From Tautonia sp040717455 (lineage in GTDB: Bacteria > Planctomycetota > Planctomycetia > Isosphaerales > Isosphaeraceae), in contig NZ_JBFEFH010000010.1 in NCBI RefSeq assembly GCF_040717455.1, forward strand, positions 1-64,000: 64,000 nucleotides of DNA, in the 5' to 3' direction. Made by a program: the position numbers and the translations under genes. The notes beneath the pieces are model-generated. The model did no database searches. It was not told the DNA's origin and worked only from the letters and a program-made list of their open reading frames with translations. This document shows, piece by piece, positions 34,681-42,586 of the stretch (positions are counted from its first letter, which is position 1; every line of letters begins with the position of its first letter).

Positions 34681-36723
34681 TCAGAAGAAGGTCAGCAGGG
34701 TGTCCTGGATGAGGACGAAGACCATCAGGGCGAGCAGGAAGAAGATGCCGAGGTAGGTCGGCAGGGCTTGCCAGGAGTCGGGCAAGGGGCGGCCGCGGAC
34801 GGCCTCGCCGATGAGGAAGACCATCCGGCCGCCGTCGAGCGGGGGGATGGGCAGGAAGTTGACCACGGCGAGGTTGATGCTGATGAAGCCGATGAAGTAG
34901 AGGAACTCGATGAAGTTCACCCCGGCGAAGTCGTACATCGCCTTGGCGATCCGGATCGGCCCGGAGAGCCCCTTGGTGCCGACCTGCCCCTCGGCCAGGC
35001 GCTGCAAAAGGGTGTAGAAGGAGGTGATCACGCCGAGCGTCTCGTTGCCGGCCCGCCGGAGCGAGTCGGCGAGGCTGAGCGGCGGGATGGGAGCCACGTC
35101 GAGCTGCAGTTGCAGGCCCCGGGAGGGGAAGTACCAGACGTCGACCGCCTCGGGGGCGATCGGCACGGGCTGATCGCGGCCGGCGACCTTCAGCTCGATC
35201 GACTGCGCGGGATACCGCTGGGCCCAGTCGAACGCGTAGACCCAGGAGCTGCCGGGGCCGAAGGTCAGCTCCTCGACGCGGGGCTCGGGCTCGTCGTCGC
35301 GCGGCTGCCAGGTGAAGCGGAGGCCGGTCAGCTCGTCGCCGGCTTTCAGGCCGGCCTTGGCGGCGGGGGAGTCGTCTCGGACGGCGACGACGGTCGGATC
35401 GACGCGGAAGGCCAGGCCGAGGGTGTCGATGTTCAGGGGGGAGTCGGGCGAGATGGCCGGCGCCCAGGATTCGCCCTCGGTCGGCTCGACGGTCAGGCTC
35501 ATCTCCTCGCCGTCGCGGAGCACGGTCAGCTCGATCGACTCGCCCACCCGGTCGGCGGCCAGGGAGGGCAGGCGCATGGGGTCGATCTCGCGGTCGCCGT
35601 CGAGGGCGACGATCACGTCTCCCGGCTCCAGGCCCGCCTGCTCGGCCGGCGAGCCGGCCCGGAGCGCGACGATCGGCCCGGCCTGGAGCCTGAAGCCGAA
35701 GTCGATGAAGCGGACCGGGGGCAGGACGATCGCCTCTCGGCTGGAGGAGGTTGCGGGGGCAAGCTCGGCGTCGTCGTCGGCATTGGCCGGAGCGGAGGAT
35801 GGGGCGCCGCGTTCGACGACGATCCGGACGGGCTGGTCGCGGTACCGGTCGAGGAGGGCATCCAGCTCGTAAGGGGTGCGGAGGTCTTGCAGGTCGCCGT
35901 CGACGGGCCCGGCCTGCACGATCCGATCGCCGGGGCCGAACTGCCCCTCGGGCGAGCCGATCATGCCGGGAGGAGCGACGAAGGGATCCTGTTCGAACAG
36001 CTCCAGCGATCGGGGCAAGGCGACCCGGATCTTGGGGACCTCTTCCAGGGCGTCGCGCTCGGGGCGGATGGGCAGCTCGATCGGGTCGGGCGAGCCGGGC
36101 CGCTCGACCACGAAGCGGAGGACCTGATCGGGCCCGCTGTGGATGACGATGCGGTTGAGATCCTCGAAGGTGACGCGCTCGCCGTCGATCGACTGCACGA
36201 CGTCCCCGGTCTTCAACCCGGCGCGGTAGGCGGGGCCGCCGGCGCCGACGCCGCCGACGATCGCCGGGGCCTGCAGGCGGCCGCCGACGAGGTAGACGAT
36301 GGCGAAGCAGGCGACGCCGAGCAGCACGTTCATGACCACGCCGGCCGAGATGATCGCCATGCGGGCCCAGACCGACTTGTTGAAAAACGCGCCGGGGTGA
36401 TTGGCCAGGGACGGCTCGATGTTCGAGCGGGGCTGGCCTTCGGCGTCGGTCTCGCTTTCGGCCTCGGGCGGGGGCTCGGTCTGGCCCTCGTCCTCGCCGA
36501 GCATGTGGACGTAGCCGCCGAGGGGCACGGAGCCGAGGACGTAGTCGGTCTCCTTGTAGCGGAAGAGGCGGACCAGCCGGGGCGGGAACCCGATGGAGAA
36601 GGTCTTGACGTAGACGCCGTTCCACTTCGCCAGGAGGAAGTGGCCCAGCTCGTGCCAGAAGATGACGAAGGAGATGCCCAGGATCGCCTTGATGACGGTC
36701 CAGACGAAGATCAAGGTACCCAA
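34681..36723 (-). CDS. rseP: Site-2 protease, RseP-like, with extended PDZ region
   Basis: 680 residues, a membrane zinc metalloprotease of family M50B. The zinc motif HELGH is at 24-28 in the first helix, and the partner motif is in NFLPIPPLDGGRMVF near the C-terminus (about 625-640), each within membrane helices. Between them are several PDZ-like domains, more than the two in E. coli RseP (450 residues), with acidic linkers. RseP cuts anti-sigma factors and leftover signal peptides inside the membrane. The start overlaps the 3' end of dxr by 13 nt, the usual dxr-rseP order, so it is coupled. Confidence 0.93.
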   Translation of the reverse strand: MGTLIFVWTVIKAILGISFVIFWHELGHFLLAKWNGVYVKTFSIGFPPRLVRLFRYKETDYVLGSVPLGGYVHMLGEDEGQTEPPPEAESETDAEGQPRSNIEPSLANHPGAFFNKSVWARMAIISAGVVMNVLLGVACFAIVYLVGGRLQAPAIVGGVGAGGPAYRAGLKTGDVVQSIDGERVTFEDLNRIVIHSGPDQVLRFVVERPGSPDPIELPIRPERDALEEVPKIRVALPRSLELFEQDPFVAPPGMIGSPEGQFGPGDRIVQAGPVDGDLQDLRTPYELDALLDRYRDQPVRIVVERGAPSSAPANADDDAELAPATSSSREAIVLPPVRFIDFGFRLQAGPIVALRAGSPAEQAGLEPGDVIVALDGDREIDPMRLPSLAADRVGESIELTVLRDGEEMSLTVEPTEGESWAPAISPDSPLNIDTLGLAFRVDPTVVAVRDDSPAAKAGLKAGDELTGLRFTWQPRDDEPEPRVEELTFGPGSSWVYAFDWAQRYPAQSIELKVAGRDQPVPIAPEAVDVWYFPSRGLQLQLDVAPIPPLSLADSLRRAGNETLGVITSFYTLLQRLAEGQVGTKGLSGPIRIAKAMYDFAGVNFIEFLYFIGFISINLAVVNFLPIPPLDGGRMVFLIGEAVRGRPLPDSWQALPTYLGIFFLLALMVFVLIQDTLLTFF

Positions 36724-37871
36724 CGCGCGACCTCCTGACGGGCCCAGGCATCGACCCGCTCCAACGTCTGGAGCGAGGGCCTCGGGTCATAGTCGTGATG
36801 CTCCAGCGCCGCCCGGCAGGCGCGGGGGATGTCGAGAAACGCGAGCGAGCCGCCGAGGAAGCGGCCGACGGCCGCCTCGTTCGCCGCGTTCAAGGCCGCG
36901 CCGGCGGTCCCGCCGCGTCGCATGACCTCGAAGCCGAGTTCCAGGCAGGGGAACGTCTCGCGGTCGGGGGGCTCGAAGTGCAGGTCCCACGAGCGGGCCA
37001 GGTCGAGCCGGGGGCTCGGGCCGTCGACTCGGTCGGGGTAGTTCAGGGCGTACTGGATCGGCAGGCGCATGTCGGGCGGCGAGAGCTGGGCGATGACGCT
37101 GCCGTCGACGAACTCGACCATCGAGTGCACGACGCTCTCGGGGTGGACGACGACCTCGATCTGATCGGGGGCCAGGTCGAACAGCCAGCGGGCCTCGATC
37201 ACTTCGAGCGCCTTGTTCATCAAGGTCGCCGAGTCGATCGTGATCTTCGGCCCCATCTGCCAGGTCGGGTGCCTGAGGGCCTGCTCGGGGGTGACGCCTT
37301 CGAGGTCCTTGCGCGTCTTGCCGCGGAAGGGGCCGCCGGAGGAGGTGAGGATGACGCGGCGGACCTCGCGGGGGGTGCCGGATCGCAGGCACTGGAAGAT
37401 GGCCGAGTGCTCGCTGTCGACCGGCAAGAGCGGGGCGTTGCGCTCGCGGGCCAGCTCGGTGATGAGCGAGCCGCCGACGACCAACGTTTCCTTGTTCGCC
37501 AGGGCGACGGCCTTGCCGGCCTCCAGGGCGGCCCAGGTGCTTTCCAGCCCGGCGGCGCCGACGATCGCCGAGACGACCGTGTCGACCTCGGCCTGCTGGA
37601 CCATCCGGACCAGGCCGTCGCGGCCGGTCCAGAGCTGCGTGTCGGTCCCGCGGAGCTGCCCGTCGACCTGCGCGGCCGAGGCGGGGTCGGTCAGGGCGAC
37701 CCACCGGGGTCGGTGGCGCCGGGCCTGCTCGATCAGGCGTTGCCAGCTCGAATGCGCGGCCAGGCCGGCGGCGCGGAGACGACGGCCTTCGTCGTGCTCG
37801 AGCACGTCGAGCGTGCTGCGGCCGATCGACCCGGTCGAGCCCAGGATGACGATGTTCTTCGGATCGGCCAT
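36711..37871 (-). CDS. dxr: 1-deoxy-D-xylulose 5-phosphate reductoisomerase
   Basis: 386 residues, second step of the MEP isoprenoid pathway, converting DXP to MEP with NADPH. NADPH site: VILGSTGSIGRSTLDVL. Family blocks: ALANKETLVVGGSLI, PVDSEHSAIFQCL (metal and substrate residues), TSSGGPFRG, HPTWQMGPKITIDSATLMNK and the C-terminal GAALNAANEAAVGRFL. Length is normal. The start at 37871 gives the standard N-terminus (MADPKNIVILG); an earlier one at 37910 is open. It leads the operon with the site-2 protease. Confidence 0.97.
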   Translation of the reverse strand: MADPKNIVILGSTGSIGRSTLDVLEHDEGRRLRAAGLAAHSSWQRLIEQARRHRPRWVALTDPASAAQVDGQLRGTDTQLWTGRDGLVRMVQQAEVDTVVSAIVGAAGLESTWAALEAGKAVALANKETLVVGGSLITELARERNAPLLPVDSEHSAIFQCLRSGTPREVRRVILTSSGGPFRGKTRKDLEGVTPEQALRHPTWQMGPKITIDSATLMNKALEVIEARWLFDLAPDQIEVVVHPESVVHSMVEFVDGSVIAQLSPPDMRLPIQYALNYPDRVDGPSPRLDLARSWDLHFEPPDRETFPCLELGFEVMRRGGTAGAALNAANEAAVGRFLGGSLAFLDIPRACRAALEHHDYDPRPSLQTLERVDAWARQEVARWVP

Positions 37872-37992
37872 CGGCGCCGCTCTTGATCTCCCGGGATCGC
37901 GATCCGGCAAAGGCCAACGGCCCCTCGCCGCGTCAATCCCCTGAACCCAGCGCGATTGACACGAGCCTCACGCCTTGGCGTCCTCGCTAGGG

Positions 37993-38022
37993 ATTGTAGG
38001 AAATCCCCCCCCGACCCGACAA
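37993..38022 (-). promoter_or_regulatory. Candidate promoter of dxr-rseP operon
   Basis: On the minus strand, TTGTCG (38022-38017), an 18-nt spacer and TACAAT (37998-37993, five of six positions). The leader to the dxr ATG is about 120 nt. Confidence 0.42.
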
Positions 38023-38130
38023 GCCAGAGCCCCGAGAGGGTGCGATTGGGAAACCGAGGGCCCGGCTCCCGCGTCGTCTTCGGTCAAAGGGGACGGCCCT
38101 GGCCCGCCTGGTCGCCCCCGGACGGAGGGG

Positions 38131-39300
38131 TCACGGCCCCGACAGGGCGCGTTCCATCAGCGCAGGCGACTGCGACGGCGACGCCGACCGCGCGTCGACC
38201 AGGCGGGCACGCCGGCGGCTCCGGGTCCGGTTCCGCCAGAGGAGGGTCCCGGTGGCGGCGAGGAGGACCGGGGAGAGGGTCGCGGGCAGGTAGAGCAGCT
38301 TCGTCGGCAGGCCCCCGAAGGTGCCGAAGTGCAGCGGGATGACCCAGCGGAGCAGCCGATCGCCGCGCGGCTGCTCGGCGGGGATCTCCTCGATCAGGAC
38401 CGCGCCGGTGAACGGGTCGATGTTCATCCGGATCTCGTTGATCCGCAGCTCGTGCTCGCCCGGCGGGTCGAGGAAGACGCGGTAGGGGGTCTCCGGGCCG
38501 GTCGGCAGGTAGAGCCGTCGGGGTTCGAGGCCGGGGTGGCGTTGCATCGCGAGGTCGAGGATCTCGTCAGCGGAGCGCATCGTGCGGTCGGTGGTCGGTG
38601 TGGCGACCGCCGGGGGGCCGGGGGCCGGCTCCGGGGCCGGCCGGGAGAGGGTGATCGCGTAGGCGATCGGCGCGAAGACGCCCCAGAAGGCCATCGTCGC
38701 GCCGGTCATCGTGATGACGAGCAGCAAGGCCCCGAAGGCGATCCCCGGGACCCGGTGCAGGTCGTAATTCGCCCGCTTCCACCCCCGGTCGAGCGTGATC
38801 GTCACCAGGCTCCTCGACCATCGCCCGACCGGCCACCAGAGCCTCAGGCCCGAGGCGCAAAGCACCATCAAGGCAATCGCCGAGAGCCCGACGACCCATT
38901 CCCCCGCCGTCCCGGCCAGCAGGTTGACGTGGATCTTCGACAGTAGGACGACCGGGTCGCGTTCGGCGACCGAGACCCGATGGACGGTGGCCGTGCGGGG
39001 GTCGATCCGGACGAGGTGCCCCTCGGTGTTGACCGTCATCAGGTCGCCGGGGTGGGCCGGGTAGTGCATCCGGACGATCCGATCCCCCTCGGGCAGCTCG
39101 GCCTCGATGGCGGCGATCAAGGTCGTCGGCGCGAGGTAAGGCCCCTCCGACACCAGGCCCGGCGGGTCCCCCGAGACGATCCGGCGGGTCTGCTCCGGGA
39201 AGACGAGCAGGGCGCCCGTCACCGACACCACGATCAGGGGCAGGCTCGCGGCGAGGGCGAACCAGCGGTGAAGGCTCCGGAATCGGGACTTCCAGGACAT
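38131..39300 (-). CDS. PepSY-associated transmembrane protein
   Basis: 389 residues. The N-terminus has a basic stretch and helix (RSLHRWFALAASLPLIVVSV), and further helices at about 150-170, 190-215 and 345-365 fit the PepSY_TM (PiuB/COG3182) plan, with PepSY-like periplasmic segments (about 50-110 and 240-325). Related proteins take part in siderophore uptake or iron reduction. A role in this organism is inference; no TonB receptor is next to it. It lies 182 nt after the lipoprotein gene on the same strand, and the 5-nt GGGAC tandem repeat (39353-39372) lies between. Confidence 0.85.
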   Translation of the reverse strand: MSWKSRFRSLHRWFALAASLPLIVVSVTGALLVFPEQTRRIVSGDPPGLVSEGPYLAPTTLIAAIEAELPEGDRIVRMHYPAHPGDLMTVNTEGHLVRIDPRTATVHRVSVAERDPVVLLSKIHVNLLAGTAGEWVVGLSAIALMVLCASGLRLWWPVGRWSRSLVTITLDRGWKRANYDLHRVPGIAFGALLLVITMTGATMAFWGVFAPIAYAITLSRPAPEPAPGPPAVATPTTDRTMRSADEILDLAMQRHPGLEPRRLYLPTGPETPYRVFLDPPGEHELRINEIRMNIDPFTGAVLIEEIPAEQPRGDRLLRWVIPLHFGTFGGLPTKLLYLPATLSPVLLAATGTLLWRNRTRSRRRARLVDARSASPSQSPALMERALSGP

Positions 39301-39352
39301 GGCGGGGCGTTCCCTTGTTCGATCGTCGAGGGCGCCGTCCTCGTCCTGGACC

Positions 39353-39372
39353 GGGACGGGACGGGACGGGAC
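39353..39372. repeat. Short tandem repeat, four GGGAC units
   Basis: Four exact copies of GGGAC in the 182-nt gap upstream of the PepSY membrane protein gene. Repeats of this kind can vary in copy number; here it lies in a possible promoter or leader region. Confidence 0.6.
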
Positions 39373-39482
39373 GCGAGGGGTCAGGGCCGAGCGGGACGAT
39401 GCCGGGCGGATCGGGGGGGCTCCCGGGGGCCCGGGCCCCGAGACCGGCGGGATCCGCCCCTCCGGCGATGGGGGATCAACGG

Positions 39483-39965
39483 TCAGGGCAGCTCGATGGG
39501 GGGAAGGGCCTGCGGAGACGAGCCGTCGCCCTCGATCGTCAGTTCGAGCCCCGACAGGTCGGGGTCGGCATAGCGGCCCCGGAGGCGGTCGGGGGGCGAC
39601 CCGCCGAGCGCCAGCTCCTCGCGTTCCAGGGGGGACCTCGGCCGGTAGTCGAGATCGGGCCAGGTGACGGTCACCCGGTACCGGCCGGCGGGCGCGCCGT
39701 CGGCCTGCTCGTAGGTCGAGAGGACGAAGGCCCCGGAGTCGTCGACGGTGCCGTGGGGGAACAGGCCGAGCCCGACCAGCTCGGGGTCGGTCGGGTGCAG
39801 CATGACCCGGGCCCCGATCGCCGGGGCCCCCTCGACCGTGGCCCGGCCCTCGGCGGGGACGAGGGGCGGGCGGGCCTCGCCGTCGGTCTCCCGGCTGCAG
39901 CCAATCAGGCCAAGCGCGACCAGGCCGGCGAAGGCGACCGATGATCGGGGCCGATCAGAAGGCAT
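39483..39965 (-). CDS. Lipoprotein with transthyretin-like or carboxypeptidase-regulatory domain
   Basis: 160 residues from the start at 39965. The signal ends in LGLIGCS, a lipobox with the lipid-modified cysteine near residue 22. The mature part (about 35-135) has the beta-sandwich pattern of small regulatory domains (GRATVEGAPAIGARVML, GAPAGRYRVTVTWPD). In Planctomycetes such lipoproteins commonly follow DUF1559 genes, as here: the start codon overlaps the end of the DUF1559 gene by 11 nt. The exact role is unknown. Confidence 0.82.
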   Translation of the reverse strand: MPSDRPRSSVAFAGLVALGLIGCSRETDGEARPPLVPAEGRATVEGAPAIGARVMLHPTDPELVGLGLFPHGTVDDSGAFVLSTYEQADGAPAGRYRVTVTWPDLDYRPRSPLEREELALGGSPPDRLRGRYADPDLSGLELTIEGDGSSPQALPPIELP

Positions 39966-40866
39966 CGACGACCTCCCCGCCCAGGGGGGAGCCGAGGGCC
40001 CGGAACAGGTCGGGCTGGATCGTCTCCTTGATGAACCGGACCGAGCCGTCGGCGAACGAGAAGTTCGCGCCGCCGGGGTGGAAGGCATACGGCTGGAACT
40101 CGTTGCTGCAATTCATCGTGCAGGGCCCGGGCCGCAGCCGGCCGTCGGCGGTGTAGGTATTCAGCGCCAGGCCGTTGTTGCCGGCCCAGGGGCCGTACCA
40201 GTTGAAGTCGAGCGGGGCCGTCGGCTGGGCCCCGGATCGCAGGTAGAAGGTCGGCTTGCCCCCCATCTCGATGAACCAGAAGGTGTTGGAGAGCCCGTCG
40301 CGGACCTGCTGGAAGGTCGGATTGGGCAGGCCGAAGAAGCCGACGACCGGCTCGCCGGCGCCGTTCCTCAGGTTGCGGACGGCGTAATAGTCGGTCACCG
40401 CCGCCCGGCCGCCGGGCGTCTGCAGCGCCCCGAAGATGTTGACCATCTCCAGCGACCGGGTCCCCTCGGGCGTCGAGGGGCAGACGTAGGAGGCCACCTG
40501 CGTGGTCGTCGCCGTCTGGTTGCTCAGGTGGTCGTAGCCGACGTCGTAGTTGTAGGCCCCCTCCAGGTTCGCCTCCTCGATGAAGGGCATGACCATCGTC
40601 AGGACGCCGTTGACCGTGTACTGGCCCGGCGCGTACTCGATCAGGATCCGGCCCGGGGCCACGGCCCCGAGCGCGCTCTCGTAGTTGTGCAAGGCCAGGC
40701 CGAGCTGCTTCAGGTTATTCGTGCACTGGACCCGCCTCGCCGCCTCGCGGGCGGCCTGCACGGCCGGCAGCAGCAGGGCGATCAGGACGCCGATGACGGC
40801 GATGACGACGAGCAACTCGATCAGGGTGAAGCCCGGCCGCCGGCCGGCATTGAGACGCAGTCGCAT
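39955..40866 (-). CDS. DUF1559 domain pseudopilin-like protein
   Basis: 303 residues. The N-terminus is a type IV pilin-like prepilin signal: GRRPGFTLIELLVVIAVIGV, with the cut after G and a hydrophobic helix after it. Then the typical family region AAREAARRVQCTNNLKQLGL and the DUF1559 domain ending with FADGSVRFIKETI (the H-x9-DG area). Planctomycetes carry many paralogues of unclear role, possibly surface or pseudopilus parts. First gene of the operon with the lipoprotein. Confidence 0.95.
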   Translation of the reverse strand: MRLRLNAGRRPGFTLIELLVVIAVIGVLIALLLPAVQAAREAARRVQCTNNLKQLGLALHNYESALGAVAPGRILIEYAPGQYTVNGVLTMVMPFIEEANLEGAYNYDVGYDHLSNQTATTTQVASYVCPSTPEGTRSLEMVNIFGALQTPGGRAAVTDYYAVRNLRNGAGEPVVGFFGLPNPTFQQVRDGLSNTFWFIEMGGKPTFYLRSGAQPTAPLDFNWYGPWAGNNGLALNTYTADGRLRPGPCTMNCSNEFQPYAFHPGGANFSFADGSVRFIKETIQPDLFRALGSPLGGEVVDAF

Positions 40867-40996
40867 TACGATTCTCTTCTCTTTCCTTCACGCAGGGCGG
40901 AGGCCACGGGGTTGGGCCGGATTGCCTCGGGAACACCTCGCCCCGCTGCCGACCGGGGCAATCAATGCAATTGAGACTCAGTTTCACAAGGACGGC

Positions 40997-41026
40997 ATGA
41001 TAAGCCGTACGCCTCCCCGGAATCAA
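40997..41026 (-). promoter_or_regulatory. Candidate promoter of the DUF1559 operon
   Basis: On the minus strand, TTGATT (41026-41021), an 18-nt spacer and TATCAT (41002-40997, five of six positions). The leader is about 125 nt. The rest of the 338-nt gap 40867-41204 holds no gene; a plus-strand TTGACA at 41037 has no matching -10 box. Confidence 0.42.
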
Positions 41027-41204
41027 GGGCCCTGCCTTGACAAATCTCGAAAAAGTTTCGTGCGGGGAGGTCGACCGCCCCCGGCGGACCGGCACGCGGC
41101 CCCGCGGGCGAGGCTCCGAGGCCGATGGCGTCCGACCGGGCCCGCCGAGGCGGGGTGCACGCAGGGCCCGGGCCGCTGAGTCGGGGTGATCCGGCGTCGG
41201 TCGC

Positions 41205-42164
41205 TCAGTCGGGCCGGGCGAGGGTCAGCTCGGTCTCGGCGGTCGGGGCGAGGCTGTCGGCGAGGGAGACGATCTCGCGGTGAGAGAGTGGGGGGATGCC
41301 GAAGCCGAAGTGGACGAAGGCGGCGCGGACGAGGCGCTGGGCGATCAGGCCCTGGCCGATCGTGCCGATGTGGCGGCCGTCGGCCAGGAACAGGTGGCCG
41401 TTGCCATTGCCGGGGACGAGGCGGTCGAGCCGCCGGCCGCCGACGGTGACGAAGCGGGGCATCACGGCCTCGGCCACGCGGGCCTCGAACTCCAGGTCGG
41501 CCAGGCCGACGCGGGGCGATCGGCGGACGAGGGCGCGGAGCGAGGCGTTGAAGCGCCGCTGGGCGACGGCGAGGGCGTCGAGCCGCCGGGGGTCGATGGT
41601 GCCGACGGCCAGCTCGTGCCGGATCTCGGGGAGCCCCCGCAGGCCGGGGACGGTGGCCAGGACGACCCGGACCGAGGGAGATGCGTCGAGCAGGGTGGAG
41701 ACGATCGTTTCGAGGTTGGCCGAGGCCCGTCGGCCGACCTCGGCGGCGTCGACCCAGGGGCGGTCGGGGTCGGCCGCCTCGATGAAGTCGTTCCCGCCGA
41801 GGAAGACGAAGGCCAGGTCGACCAGGCCGTCGCCGATCTGCTCGGCCAGGCCGAGGTGCTGGCCGGTCGTCAGGGCGTCGTCGGAGGTCGCGCCGCTCTG
41901 GGCCCAGTTGTAGGAGAAGCCGCGGTGCCGCGGGGGGCCGAGGTCGTCGAGCGAGAAGTGGCCGAAATTCAAGGATCGGGTCAGGGCCAGGATCTCGACC
42001 CAGCTCAGGGCGGTGGCGCGGTCGGGTTCGTAAAAACGGTACTCGTCGGTGTAACTATCGCCCACGGCCCCGACGCCCAACGGCCGCAGGGTCGCCTTGC
42101 GCACGAGGCCCGGCATGGCCGCCACCGCGACATTCATCGAGAGCGATCGGACCATGCCCCACAT
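41205..42164 (-). CDS. SGNH/GDSL family hydrolase
   Basis: 319 residues. SGNH blocks are clear: GAVGDSYTDEY (nucleophile serine), the Gly of WAQSGATSDD, LGGNDFIE (Asn), and the His in ADGRHIGTIGQG. The fold is a lipase or acylesterase of broad substrate range. No confident signal peptide, although the first 25 residues are mildly hydrophobic. Divergent from the FG-GAP gene. The start may also be at the third or tenth residue. Confidence 0.85.
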   Translation of the reverse strand: MWGMVRSLSMNVAVAAMPGLVRKATLRPLGVGAVGDSYTDEYRFYEPDRATALSWVEILALTRSLNFGHFSLDDLGPPRHRGFSYNWAQSGATSDDALTTGQHLGLAEQIGDGLVDLAFVFLGGNDFIEAADPDRPWVDAAEVGRRASANLETIVSTLLDASPSVRVVLATVPGLRGLPEIRHELAVGTIDPRRLDALAVAQRRFNASLRALVRRSPRVGLADLEFEARVAEAVMPRFVTVGGRRLDRLVPGNGNGHLFLADGRHIGTIGQGLIAQRLVRAAFVHFGFGIPPLSHREIVSLADSLAPTAETELTLARPD

Positions 42165-42586
42165 GACGCAAACTCCAGGATGTCTTCAACTTGGTGCGAG
42201 GTTCGAGCGAGGGCCGTTCCCGGGAAGACCGCGGAGCGTCGATCATCGATGCCGGCTCGACGGGCGGGAAGGCCTTGCACCTCTCATGCCCGTCGTGATC
42301 GATTCGCCGACGCTCGCCACGGACGTGGACGTCCGGGAATGTTGCTTCAAGCATAGCTGACGATTTCTCGACTCGCGGCGTGATGGATGCGTCGAGGGGG
42401 GAGGAAGGCTCGGCGCCTTGCCGTCACGATCCCCCTCGTCGGCAAACTCCGAAGGCGATTCGGGGTGCTTGTCGTCCCGGGAGAGCAGTCGTAAGCTCGA
42501 CGGGACGAGAAGCCCGCCGGTCATGGAGTCCGGGGACGGGACCTCGGTCGAGCTTGCCCCTCCGGAGAGGGAAGGATCGCAATCTG
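42165..42586. other. 422-nt divergent intergenic region
   Basis: No gene is supported. It must carry promoters of the SGNH gene and the FG-GAP gene. A weak pair, TTGTCG near 42467 and TAAGCT near 42490 with a 17-nt spacer, faces the FG-GAP gene; it matches consensus poorly. Confidence 0.3.

Noticed and set aside
41037..41042. Perfect TTGACA on the plus strand
   Set aside because: No -10 box follows at 16-18 nt and no plus-strand gene begins after it.
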